From positions 1-54,666 of the forward strand of contig JADHXI010000005.1 in assembly GCA_016783065.1 (NCBI GenBank): 54,666 nucleotides of DNA, written 5' to 3'. The notes below the pieces were generated by a model, which worked only from the letters and a program-made list of their open reading frames with translations, was not told the DNA's origin and searched no databases. Of the stretch, positions 6,842-14,410 are shown one piece after another. The position numbers and the translations under genes are program-made. How positions within the stretch are numbered: the first letter of the stretch is position 1; each line of letters opens with the position of its first letter. The DNA comes from Desulfobacteraceae bacterium (GTDB lineage: Bacteria; Desulfobacterota; DSM-4660; Desulfatiglandales; Desulfatiglandaceae).

Positions 6842-7726
6842 TCATAACAAAAGGTCTTCTTCCCAGCCAAAATGTGCGATTTTGATTTCTTTCATATTGC
6901 TGGTTCCCAGCCCATAGACTTTATCCGCGGCCTCTACACAGATAGGCGGCGGTGTAATGGGCCAGGGTTCACCACGTAGCGCATGCCGCTTCTCGGTGAG
7001 GATTTTTAGGCACACGGTCTCAACCGCCACGGGATCCGTTCCGGCAATCAGCCCATTGTATGCCCATTTATACCGGGGATCAGACTGGGGACCTTTATCA
7101 CAAAGGGGATGAATGGCATCCACGAGAACAAGCCTTGTCTTGCCTTTCACCTCGGGAATATGCCAGATTTCACCTAATTTGGCACTTTTCTTTTGATGGT
7201 ATCTCGTGGGGCGACCTGAATACATTATATAGTTCTTTATTACGGTTCCGATTCCGGTTAACCAATGTCCCTTGAGCGCCGGCATGCAAATCAACGCGGT
7301 ACATTTCCCGGGTCTTCGTTTACCCCCTTGCGCCATGATAATGTTCTTCTCGGAAATTCCAGCCTCTTTTATCAAACTCGCCTTAACCACATCAACCAGT
7401 TCCGGATGGGTCGGATTCAGGAAAGGCGTGGGCACTAGTCCAACAATATCGTCCGGCTTCACCAGATCAACCCATGCCTCCTGAATGTTCATTTTCCCTG
7501 TGACATGAAGTATCGTCTGATCAAGCATGGTCTGCAGTATTTTGGGATTCACCTTGAACCCGGAATCCATGACGTTTTTGTCTCGGACTACTGTTACCAG
7601 GCTTGACCGACCCTTCTTTTCGCTCGCTCTGCTCCACGGTACTCCCAATACAGTGAAAGCAAGCGTCGCCCCGACGGTTCCGCGGATAAAATCTCTTCTC
7701 GTCACACGCTTCTGATTGTTTTCCAT
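6842..7726 (-). CDS. Tat-exported DUF362 domain protein
   Basis: A 294-residue protein with a twin-arginine signal (TRRDFIRG at 9-16, then a hydrophobic stretch to about residue 33), so it is exported folded, probably with a cofactor. The body matches DUF362, a poorly characterised family linked to iron-sulfur or redox proteins; this member has no ferredoxin CxxCxxC cluster of its own, in contrast to the DUF362 protein at 14.4 kb. Start: AAGGAG is one base before an upstream ATG but seven before the next one, so the second (ENNQ...) is preferred; the alternative adds two residues. Function is not known. Confidence 0.8.
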   Translation of the reverse strand: MENNQKRVTRRDFIRGTVGATLAFTVLGVPWSRASEKKGRSSLVTVVRDKNVMDSGFKVNPKILQTMLDQTILHVTGKMNIQEAWVDLVKPDDIVGLVPTPFLNPTHPELVDVVKASLIKEAGISEKNIIMAQGGKRRPGKCTALICMPALKGHWLTGIGTVIKNYIMYSGRPTRYHQKKSAKLGEIWHIPEVKGKTRLVLVDAIHPLCDKGPQSDPRYKWAYNGLIAGTDPVAVETVCLKILTEKRHALRGEPWPITPPPICVEAADKVYGLGTSNMKEIKIAHFGWEEDLLL

Positions 7727-7980
7727 GGTCATTCTCCTTGTTTATAGCACTGCATGAAATGCGCTCTCATATGACTCAGACACAATGCCGGACATGTTCC
7801 TATGCCTTTCACAATATGATTCTCCTTGCTGCTCTGACGTGGTCACATTAATTCTCGAAGCAGATTCAAGCCTGTTAATGAAAACCCCATACTTGACAAA
7901 ATATGAAAATCAAAGGATTGTCAATAGAGAAATTACAAACTCGTTCGAGGACAGGTATTCAAACAGCAAAGGGCAAAATT

Positions 7981-8154
7981 ATGGATATGATGGTCACAGC
8001 CGGTGTTGCTATTATTTCTGCTATCATAGCGGTTTTGATTGCGCTTATCACCAGAAAAAAGATTAAGAAAGTATTCATCTATGGATTCTCAGGTCTGATT
8101 ATCGGACTACCAATTGGCTATTCCCTAACGCCGGTGATCATATCATTCTTTTAA
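7981..8154 (+). CDS. Small two-helix membrane protein
   Basis: A 57-residue protein made almost entirely of two transmembrane helices (about residues 5-22 and 33-54) joined by a basic loop, TRKKIKK, which should face the cytoplasm. The ATG at the listed start is preceded by AAAGGG seven bases upstream and is preferred over a longer in-frame version starting at 7903, whose extra N-terminus looks non-membrane and unconserved. No family recognised; no toxin or holin motif evident. It stands alone, divergent from the DUF362 gene. Confidence 0.5.
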   Translation: MDMMVTAGVAIISAIIAVLIALITRKKIKKVFIYGFSGLIIGLPIGYSLTPVIISFF

Positions 8155-8340
8155 GGCACGCACTGTCAGCCTATGGATTCAGAGCCGAAACGAAGTCAGC
8201 ACAATGCTCCTTCTTGGTTCCGGGTTAATCGGTTTTGCAGGGTTCAGGCGGAAGTTTAGGAAAAAGTAATCAGTATCAAATCTCGAATTTAAAGATCATT
8301 TTTAGAGGTATTCTCATTATTTATTGTGGTGAAAATGTCC

Positions 8341-8369
8341 TTGACGCAAAAAAAAAATTACCCTATACT
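8341..8369 (+). promoter_or_regulatory. Sigma70-type promoter before the 322-residue unknown protein
   Basis: TTGACG is followed after exactly 17 bases (including an A-tract) by TATACT, giving a transcription start near 8376 and a leader of about 55 bases before the gene. The match to consensus is five of six at the -35 box and five of six at the -10 box. No operator is evident. Confidence 0.7.
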
Positions 8370-8430
8370 CCTTCCTCGAATAAGCAATTTCTTATCAATT
8401 CAATCAATTTCAATTTTGGAAGGATAAATT

Positions 8431-9399
8431 ATGCAAGAATATCGCACCGAGGGTAAAGAACCTTTATGGTTGCTCATCGAAAAGCAGATTCAAAAATGCA
8501 CTGACGAGGATTTTTCCGAAGCAAACAGCCTGGAAACCTCACGGAAAATTGCCGCAGAGCTGGATAAAACCGGCTATAATGTGTCGAAACACGGTGGTAA
8601 CTGGCTGCAGTTAAAAGCGGCGGTAAAAGCACGTAACCGGGTTGGCAGGCCGTTTATGCAGGATTTTAACCAGGCGGTTTCCGCGCTGGGCCTGGATGAC
8701 ATCAAAGACACCTACGCCACCGCCATGAAAATAATTGCTGACCTAGGTAGCGATTGGCCCTCTTTTTTAGCTTCAAAACACAGAGCCGATGTGGATGAAA
8801 TTTTCGGAAATAAAAAAATCGAATTGATGATAGCAAGGGCCAAAGAGCTCCCCGGTGAACAGGGAATACGCTATCTCATCTCCGAATCGTTTGAGCCTGA
8901 AGTCATAATGGAGGCTTTAGGTGTATCAGAAGAAGAATACAAAAGCTTAAAATCCAAAGTGGACACAGAACTCGCCGAAAAAACGAGGGTTGAGGAGTTA
9001 TTTGCCGCTGTGGAAGACGCTTCGGAAGAAGATAAGATTAAACATCTCCTAAACAAAAATGCAGCAGACGAACTCATCACAGAAATTGGCGGCATCAAGC
9101 AATCCGCAATTGATGCAGTGAAAAAGGCCATGGAAAAAGAGCTGGCGGAAAAGAAGAGAAAAGAAGAAGAACTGGCCGCCAAAAAAGAGGCTGAAGAAGC
9201 AGGTCCTGCTCTGGAAAATATCGATTCGGACGACATGCTCGAATACATCGAAGGAATCCGGGAAATCCTGGAATTTTCTGATGTGGAAAAGGATATCCGA
9301 ACAATGTGCGAACAGAGTTCTATTCCCAAGGCCCTGGTAGACATCGCGATTTCTGATCCGGACAAACTGGATGAAATGGAGAAGGAAGCCGGGGGATGA
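8431..9399 (+). CDS. Hypothetical protein, helical with charged coiled coil
   Basis: A 322-residue soluble protein I do not recognise. Residues 1-80 form a compact mixed region (with KTGYNVSKHGGNWLQLKAAV, similar in feel to an OST-HTH or small winged-helix fold, but this is only an impression). The centre is helical, and residues about 195-260 are a strongly charged coiled coil (repeated EEL, KKE, KRK motifs). The C-terminus is again helical. No signal peptide or membrane segment. It has its own consensus promoter and a good ribosome-binding site (GGAAGGA six bases before the ATG), and is followed convergently by the isomerase gene. It looks like a genuine, independently expressed gene. Confidence 0.78.
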   Translation: MQEYRTEGKEPLWLLIEKQIQKCTDEDFSEANSLETSRKIAAELDKTGYNVSKHGGNWLQLKAAVKARNRVGRPFMQDFNQAVSALGLDDIKDTYATAMKIIADLGSDWPSFLASKHRADVDEIFGNKKIELMIARAKELPGEQGIRYLISESFEPEVIMEALGVSEEEYKSLKSKVDTELAEKTRVEELFAAVEDASEEDKIKHLLNKNAADELITEIGGIKQSAIDAVKKAMEKELAEKKRKEEELAAKKEAEEAGPALENIDSDDMLEYIEGIREILEFSDVEKDIRTMCEQSSIPKALVDIAISDPDKLDEMEKEAGG

Positions 9400-9524
9400 G
9401 CAGCAGCAAGGCAAAGGTTAGATCCCGGAAGGCGAACACGTCGTCGTAACGGCGGGCAACCCGTTGGCAGGCGATGATTGCCAAGGATCTGCTTTGACCG
9501 GCCGGCATTCCCTTGCGGCAGCTA

Positions 9525-10280
9525 TCACGACTCAGGTGGCTTGGGCGGGATGTGGCCAGGACCGCGTGGGTACATAGACTGATTGCGCAGCATGAAGGCT
9601 GGTCCGTGGACATTATTTATGGCGGCGTTTTCACCGTAGATGTGCTCTTTCATCCAGCCGAAGACCTCGCGGTTCTTGGCGAGCTTGACCAACCCCGCCG
9701 CAGTCTTGATCGCCTCATCCCGAACGGCGTCTTTTCCCGCCACCTGTTGCACGATACCTGCGGCGAGGGCGTCCACGCCACTCCACCGTCTGGCAAGCTG
9801 GACCGTCTCGAAGAAGGCGTTCATCGGAATCTTATGTCGGAATAGTGCCAGCTCCGGTTCTGGTATCGACATGCCGAGCTCAAGCTCGTTGGCACACAGG
9901 TACCCTCGATCTTCCCTCATCACGCGCACATCGTGGCACAAAGCGATCATGAAGCCTGCCCCGAACGCGTGGCCGTTGACCGCGCAGACGGTGGGAATCG
10001 GAAACGTAATCATCCTGGCGAATAGGGCCATGGCCTCTGCCCCGAAAGCTTTGCGATCACCGCCCGGGTGCTCGCCTGCCGAGGAGATCCACTCCAGATC
10101 CAACCCGTTCGAGAAGAACTTTTCGTTGTCGGAAACGGTCACCAGCGAGGCCGGACCCTCGGATGCCGCAACCTCGTCCAGTGCTTCGTCAAAGGCCCTG
10201 ACGAAGGTGGTATTCCACCGATTCTCCCCCGCAGCCATGGTCAGTACGAACACGTCACCTTGCCTTTCTAACCGTATCAT
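9525..10280 (-). CDS. Delta3,Delta2-enoyl-CoA isomerase-like crotonase
   Basis: A 251-residue crotonase-fold protein. The Glu164 position of hydratase is kept as Glu132 (CANELELGM), while the Glu144 position is Met111 (FGAGFMIALCHD). A single acid at the Glu164 position is the pattern of 3,2-trans-enoyl-CoA isomerases, which move a double bond instead of adding water. The oxyanion segment is changed to SNGLD, also common in eukaryote-type isomerases. The C-terminus is long and ends in a proline-rich tail. Start: GGAGG lies five bases before this ATG, whereas an upstream GTG overlaps the ribosome-binding site. It has its own promoter. A role in unsaturated acyl-CoA breakdown is inferred. Confidence 0.78.
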   Translation of the reverse strand: MIRLERQGDVFVLTMAAGENRWNTTFVRAFDEALDEVAASEGPASLVTVSDNEKFFSNGLDLEWISSAGEHPGGDRKAFGAEAMALFARMITFPIPTVCAVNGHAFGAGFMIALCHDVRVMREDRGYLCANELELGMSIPEPELALFRHKIPMNAFFETVQLARRWSGVDALAAGIVQQVAGKDAVRDEAIKTAAGLVKLAKNREVFGWMKEHIYGENAAINNVHGPAFMLRNQSMYPRGPGHIPPKPPES

Positions 10281-10306
10281 CGTCACCTCCGCTCTCTGTT
10301 AAGTTG

Positions 10307-10372
10307 AACGACCGTTAATAAAAATTCCTTTTTAATGCGGCGAAATATACGTAATTTTCTCTTGTGAGTCAA
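10307..10372 (-). promoter_or_regulatory. Sigma70-type promoter with leader inverted repeat for the isomerase gene
   Basis: On the minus strand TTGACT (10372-10367) is followed after exactly 17 bases by TATATT (10349-10344). In the leader, AACG-GT-CGTT (10316-10307) forms a short inverted repeat about 20-30 bases after the expected start, a plausible repressor position. The rest of the 350-base divergent region up to the serine hydrolase gene shows no further structure. Confidence 0.6.
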
Positions 10373-10638
10373 TAACAAATACAACCCACGATATTGTGGC
10401 TCCTCATTTTAAGTCAGTATGGGTCTGTTGATGGCAGAGGAATAAAGATATGTAAAGGTAACCTTTGGGTATAACTCTCCCCTGGACTCGGCCGAACACC
10501 CCCTGAAAAATTTCCAATACTATTTGTAATCTATCATCAAATGAGATAATATCAGACCAACGACTATGGCAAGTTATGCTTAAATCTAAGACTGACTTTG
10601 AACAATAGACTGATGTCTATCAATGAGGAAGCACAGAT

Positions 10639-11808
10639 ATGTCTTTCAAAAAGATTCTAACAAAAATTTTGTTGTTGAATACCCTTTTGGCTTTGACGGC
10701 GTTCTCCGTTAGTCCTGCTGTATCAACAAAGCCGACATCTGAACCCGAACTGCCATTCGCTAAAGAGCTACAGGATACGCTGGATAATGGGCTTAAAAAG
10801 TACAACGGAAATGGGATTTCAGCCGCTGTAATTGCGCCAGGATACAAAGCGTGGGTCGGTGTAAGCGGTGTGTCTCATGGTACAACCCCAATAAAACCGG
10901 AAACTCTGTTTGATGCCGGGAGCATCACCAAGAACTTTGTGGCTGCACTAGCCCTTCAACTTGTGGAAGAGGGTCTGCTCGCTTTAGATGACCCGCTCCA
11001 CAAATGGCTCCCGGACTATCCAAACATTGACAACACAATTACTATTCGACAACTCCTTAACCACACCAGTGGTCTCTACAGTCTTCAAGGCCCCTCAGCT
11101 ATTCGCCCAATTTTAAAAGACCCGGGACGACTCTGGACTCCCAAGGAAGTACTAACAACCTTGGTGGGTAAGCCACATTTCCCCAAAGGGAAAGGCTGGC
11201 GATATTCCAACACCGGTTACATTCTGCTTGGAATGATTATCGAGAAAGCAACCGGATCGAAGATATCTACTGAACTCAGAAATCGTTTTTGGAAGCCGCT
11301 GGGTCTTGACAGTATTTTTTTTGCTGTTGAAGAGGCTCTACCCGGGAATATTGCCCACGGCTGGATTGACCTCAACGGGGATAAAGTCCTTGAAGATTTT
11401 TCAGTCTTCCCAAGAACTGCACTTCATAGCCTGTTTAAGGCGGCCGGGGGTATTTTTTCCACTTCGGAAGATCTAGCAAAGTGGACACATGCCCTATTTC
11501 ACGAGCGAAGAGTAGTCAGCAAGGAGTCTCTCAAACAGATGCTTGCTTTTCATTCGCCCATAGCTAATCCCGGCCTTGCCGGGTATGGCTTAGGAGTCCA
11601 GAGATTTACACCTCGTATTTTCAACGGATTGGAAATGTGGGGGCATGGAGGTAACTCGCCCGGATATTCTGCGTTTATATGGTACTTGCCTGAATACAGT
11701 GTAAGTATTGCACTCATAACTAACCGTGAGCAGGTGGATGAGTTCTACCTTTGGCTTATCAATGATTTCCTAAGCGTTATCAAAAGTAATCTTAAAAAGG
11801 TCCCCTGA
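10639..11808 (+). CDS. Secreted serine hydrolase, class C beta-lactamase / DD-peptidase fold
   Basis: A 389-residue protein with a signal peptide (basic KKILTK, hydrophobic 9-24, likely cleavage near residue 28). All three active-site motifs of the fold are visible: S95-I-T-K98 (SxxK), Y189-S-N191 (YxN), and HGG in WGHGGNSPGYS near the C-terminus in place of KTG. The HTSGL segment after SxxK is typical of the COG1680 group (esterases, D-aminopeptidases, beta-lactamase-related proteins). The protein should act in the periplasm on a peptide, ester or amide. Without the full KTG triad, a true antibiotic-hydrolysing role is not implied. Ribosome-binding site GAGGA nine bases before the ATG. Confidence 0.87.
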   Translation: MSFKKILTKILLLNTLLALTAFSVSPAVSTKPTSEPELPFAKELQDTLDNGLKKYNGNGISAAVIAPGYKAWVGVSGVSHGTTPIKPETLFDAGSITKNFVAALALQLVEEGLLALDDPLHKWLPDYPNIDNTITIRQLLNHTSGLYSLQGPSAIRPILKDPGRLWTPKEVLTTLVGKPHFPKGKGWRYSNTGYILLGMIIEKATGSKISTELRNRFWKPLGLDSIFFAVEEALPGNIAHGWIDLNGDKVLEDFSVFPRTALHSLFKAAGGIFSTSEDLAKWTHALFHERRVVSKESLKQMLAFHSPIANPGLAGYGLGVQRFTPRIFNGLEMWGHGGNSPGYSAFIWYLPEYSVSIALITNREQVDEFYLWLINDFLSVIKSNLKKVP

Positions 11809-11828
11809 TTTTATGCATCCATCAGCCA

Positions 11829-12017
11829 TTGCTTAGCGCGACTGCAGACGATCAATCAAAAGCCCGCGTACGAATGAACAAAGCCATCGACATCATGAGA
11901 GAATGCGTAGGGGATGGATGGTGGGAAAAAGCTGAAAAAAACAGCACTACTTTCGCGGAAAATCTCTTTATGGGATGTCCATATATAGTGGTTTCAATTA
12001 CTCAGGTATCGTCCTAG
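11829..12017 (+). pseudogene. Possible relic of a TPR/adenylate-cyclase-type C-terminus
   Basis: A 62-codon open stretch without a ribosome-binding site, beginning with TTG. The segment MNKAIDIMRECVGDGWWEK resembles the C-terminal tails (AIxIMRECGADGWVEK type) of large cyclase/ATPase proteins with tetratricopeptide repeats. Everything upstream of it is missing, and what follows looks random. I read it as a gene remnant, not as an expressed protein; the resemblance is from memory of the motif and may be chance. Confidence 0.25.
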
Positions 12018-12078
12018 CATTTATTTAATCTCTATATCTTCGCTAAACCGGGGACGATATACCAGGAGGTGCATTAGG

Positions 12079-12882
12079 ATGAACTATGAAGGTATACTTT
12101 TTGAAAAAGAGGACGGTATTGCGACTATAACCCTGAACCGGCCCGAAAAACTAAACGCCGTTACCCCAAAAATGCGCGTAGAGATGCGAGAGGCCCTTGA
12201 GGATGCGGCTGCAGATGGCGGTGTCAGGGCAGTTATCCTGACCGGGGCCGGCCGCGGTTTTTGCGCTGGTGCGGATATAACCACCGTGGCAAGTGGCTCT
12301 GAACTGGCTGATGATGAGTCGCTGAGAACATTGCACCTGGAACCGGTAGCCACAAATCGGGTTGCAACTGTTCTTCGAAACCTGCGAAAACCGACAATCT
12401 GCGCTCTCAACGGTATCATCGCCGGTGGCCCTATCGCACTTGCTCTGTCCAGTGATATCATCATCGCGTCTGAAAAGGCCGGGTTCCGCATTGCCCTCAC
12501 GCGGGTGGGACTTTCCCTGGAGAACGGCATATCATATATGCTTGCCCGACGAATAGGGGCCCATTTGACGCTGGAACTTGCCTATACAAATGACATCATC
12601 GATGCAAGAGAGATGGAGCGGATAGGCCTTGTAAACAGGGTTGTTCCCCATGATGAACTCAGGAAAACGGCCAGGGACATGGCCAAAAGGATGTTCGATA
12701 TCCCCCCCCTCGGGTTGGAAATGGCTAAGCGGTGTGTATACAAGGCCCTCGAGGCGCCTGACCTGGAGTCTCAAATAGCGTTTGAAATGCTGCTCGGAAG
12801 AACGTTAAGGCAGACGGAAGATCAAAAAGAAGCAGTTACCTCCTTTATGGAGAAACGAAAGCCTGTTTATAAAGGAAGGTAG
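12079..12882 (+). CDS. Enoyl-CoA hydratase/isomerase family protein, isomerase-like active site
   Basis: A 267-residue crotonase. The oxyanion segment CAGAD (62-66) is standard, but the Glu144 position is Ala120 (AGGPIALALSSD) and the Glu164 position is Leu140. An acid, Glu148 in LENG, falls where PaaG-type isomerases carry their catalytic aspartate (PDxG). A double-bond or epoxide/oxepin-type isomerisation is therefore more likely than hydration. The C-terminal EKRKPVYKGR tail is typical. The gene has AGGAGG nine bases before the ATG. It ends convergently with the epimerase gene, with a hairpin between the two stops. Substrate unknown. Confidence 0.82.
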   Translation: MNYEGILFEKEDGIATITLNRPEKLNAVTPKMRVEMREALEDAAADGGVRAVILTGAGRGFCAGADITTVASGSELADDESLRTLHLEPVATNRVATVLRNLRKPTICALNGIIAGGPIALALSSDIIIASEKAGFRIALTRVGLSLENGISYMLARRIGAHLTLELAYTNDIIDAREMERIGLVNRVVPHDELRKTARDMAKRMFDIPPLGLEMAKRCVYKALEAPDLESQIAFEMLLGRTLRQTEDQKEAVTSFMEKRKPVYKGR

Positions 12883-12888
12883 ATCGTG

Positions 12889-12911
12889 CCTGAACGAAAA
12901 GTCCGTTCAGG
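12889..12911. terminator. Hairpin between two convergent genes
   Basis: CCTGAACG and CGTTCAGG pair perfectly around a 7-base loop, in the 29 bases separating the stop codons of two convergent genes. Position suggests a bidirectional terminator, but there is no T-run on either side, so intrinsic termination is uncertain; the same symmetry would also suit a TetR-type site. Confidence 0.4.
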
Positions 12912-13781
12912 TCAGCCCAGTAACTCCTGGATGGCCTTCGCCAACCTGTTCAGGAAATCCTGGAAGGTGGTGTTCTGATAGGTGAGTGCCGCTTGAGAAT
13001 CGTCGGTCTGGTACCAGTGGAACCATCCCGGCACCTCCAGATAAACTGCCTCCTCCGCAGGTACTCCCATGAGGTCAAACAATGCCGTCACGTATTCATA
13101 CCCCATCCTCTGCCAGGTCGCTCCACCAGCAATGTTGAATACCTTGTCACGCACTGCCTTATTGCCTACGCAGTTGAACAGGGCGGTGACAACATCATCC
13201 CTAGAAATAAACTCCATACGCTGATCCCGCTTGAAAGGCCAGACGGCAGGTGGTTCGAGGAAGGCGGGAATGGCAATACCCGAAATACGAAGCACCGTGT
13301 AAAACAACCCCGATTCCATAACCAGCTTTTCCGCCAGAACCTTACTCTTCGAATAGAAATCATTGGGCCCTAGCGCGTGATCTGCAGACAGAGGCTCTTT
13401 CTCGTCAATGGTATCCCCGTACACAGCCACCGACGAGCTGAAGACAAAGTGTGCCTCACCCTTTTGCTCGCGGACAGCCTTAAGAAGGTTTTCCGTTCCG
13501 ACCACGTTAACGGATTCCGTTCTCCGCCAGTCTTCCTCGGCAACCGGAGGAAGAAGAGCGGCCAGGTGTATGACCGTGTCTACATCCGATACGACCTCTC
13601 TGAGGGTATCCATATGGGCTATGTTACCAGTGAATATCTCGATGCCGGGTTTGTCCTCAAGCGAGCTGTAATCGAGCCCCGGCAGGTCAAATATTTTGAT
13701 AGGGTGACCTTCCTCACGTAACATAAGTGCAAGCTTGGTACCCAGGCTCCCTCCCCCGCCGGTTATCAGCACGTATGACAA
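12912..13781 (-). CDS. NAD-dependent epimerase/dehydratase (extended SDR)
   Basis: A 289-residue extended short-chain dehydrogenase. The N-terminal nucleotide-binding motif GGGGSLG (G-x-x-G-x-x-G) follows directly on VLIT; the catalytic serine region FSSSVAVYG and the Tyr-Lys pair in FYSKSK are present. Related proteins act on nucleotide sugars, or on 3-hydroxyacyl or steroid substrates. The start is taken as a TTG six bases after GGAGAG and directly before SYVLITG; the longer reading frame to 13865 would add 28 residues ahead of the Rossmann strand and has no good ribosome-binding site. It stands alone; the convergent crotonase gene next door may act on related substrates, which is only a guess. 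Confidence 0.82.
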   Translation of the reverse strand: MSYVLITGGGGSLGTKLALMLREEGHPIKIFDLPGLDYSSLEDKPGIEIFTGNIAHMDTLREVVSDVDTVIHLAALLPPVAEEDWRRTESVNVVGTENLLKAVREQKGEAHFVFSSSVAVYGDTIDEKEPLSADHALGPNDFYSKSKVLAEKLVMESGLFYTVLRISGIAIPAFLEPPAVWPFKRDQRMEFISRDDVVTALFNCVGNKAVRDKVFNIAGGATWQRMGYEYVTALFDLMGVPAEEAVYLEVPGWFHWYQTDDSQAALTYQNTTFQDFLNRLAKAIQELLG

Positions 13782-14015
13782 TTGTCTCTCCTTTCCGAAT
13801 CGTAAAGAAGTCGCTTGAAACAAACCAGCCTGGCCCATAAAAACCGACGACCAGGCTTTACGCACGATTCATGGCCCAGGCCAACACGATTTCTAATACT
13901 TATTCCAGATATAGCCTAGTAACTATAGCCATGCCCAAAAGAACCCGGTATGTTAAGACCCGATCACCTGCATCATGCATGAGTCTCATGGGTATCGAAT
14001 CCCGCATTCCTATTG

Positions 14016-14369
14016 TTAAGTAAGAGTGGTGCCGGCCATCTGAGCCTTTTCCAGTAGCTCTCCCACGTTCTCTGATAGGTCTTTTAACCCCCGTTTCAGG
14101 GTCATCAGAGATTCCTCGCCCTGATCATCCTTGAAGGTTTCCATGGCTTTTAGCACCTTTTCCGACCCGGTGAGACACCCTTTGGTGGCCGGAACCGCGG
14201 CTACCGTCTTCATGAAAAACTTGTCCCTAAGCCCCTCAAGCTGTTCCGCCGACTCCTGGAGTGCCTGGAGTTCATCGCTGAGAGACGCGCCTTCCAAACC
14301 TTCTATTGCTTGAGCGATGCGGTGACTGTTTTCTAAAATCGCATCCAGATTATCCAATCCCTGGGACAC
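14016..14369 (-). CDS. Small helical hypothetical protein
   Basis: A 117-residue, entirely helical, acidic protein with heptad-like leucine spacing throughout (for example LDAILENSHRIAQAIEGLEG and LMTLKRGLKDLSENVGELLE). No cysteine cluster or enzyme motif; one CLTGSEKVLKAM segment in the middle. Start is a GTG preceded by AGGGGG six bases upstream. It lies 41 bases after a DUF362-ferredoxin gene on the same strand, so the two are probably cotranscribed; a helper or regulatory subunit is possible but unproven. Confidence 0.7.
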   Translation of the reverse strand: MSQGLDNLDAILENSHRIAQAIEGLEGASLSDELQALQESAEQLEGLRDKFFMKTVAAVPATKGCLTGSEKVLKAMETFKDDQGEESLMTLKRGLKDLSENVGELLEKAQMAGTTLT

Positions 14370-14410
14370 AGCTAACCCCCTTTATGCTCCTCATTATTTG
14401 TTATTCCGTT

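Noticed and set aside
8971-9200. The charged coiled-coil stretch of the 322-residue protein as an SMC or TolA-type fragment
   Set aside because: Only short charged heptads are shared; no ATP-binding or TolA end domains are present.
10581-10600. TGGCAAGTTATGC before the serine hydrolase gene as a sigma54 promoter
   Set aside because: The GG and GC elements are two bases too close together.
10639-11808. Antibiotic-resistance beta-lactamase
   Set aside because: SxxK and YxN are present, but the third motif is HGG, and the HTSGL pattern belongs to the broad COG1680 esterase/peptidase group.
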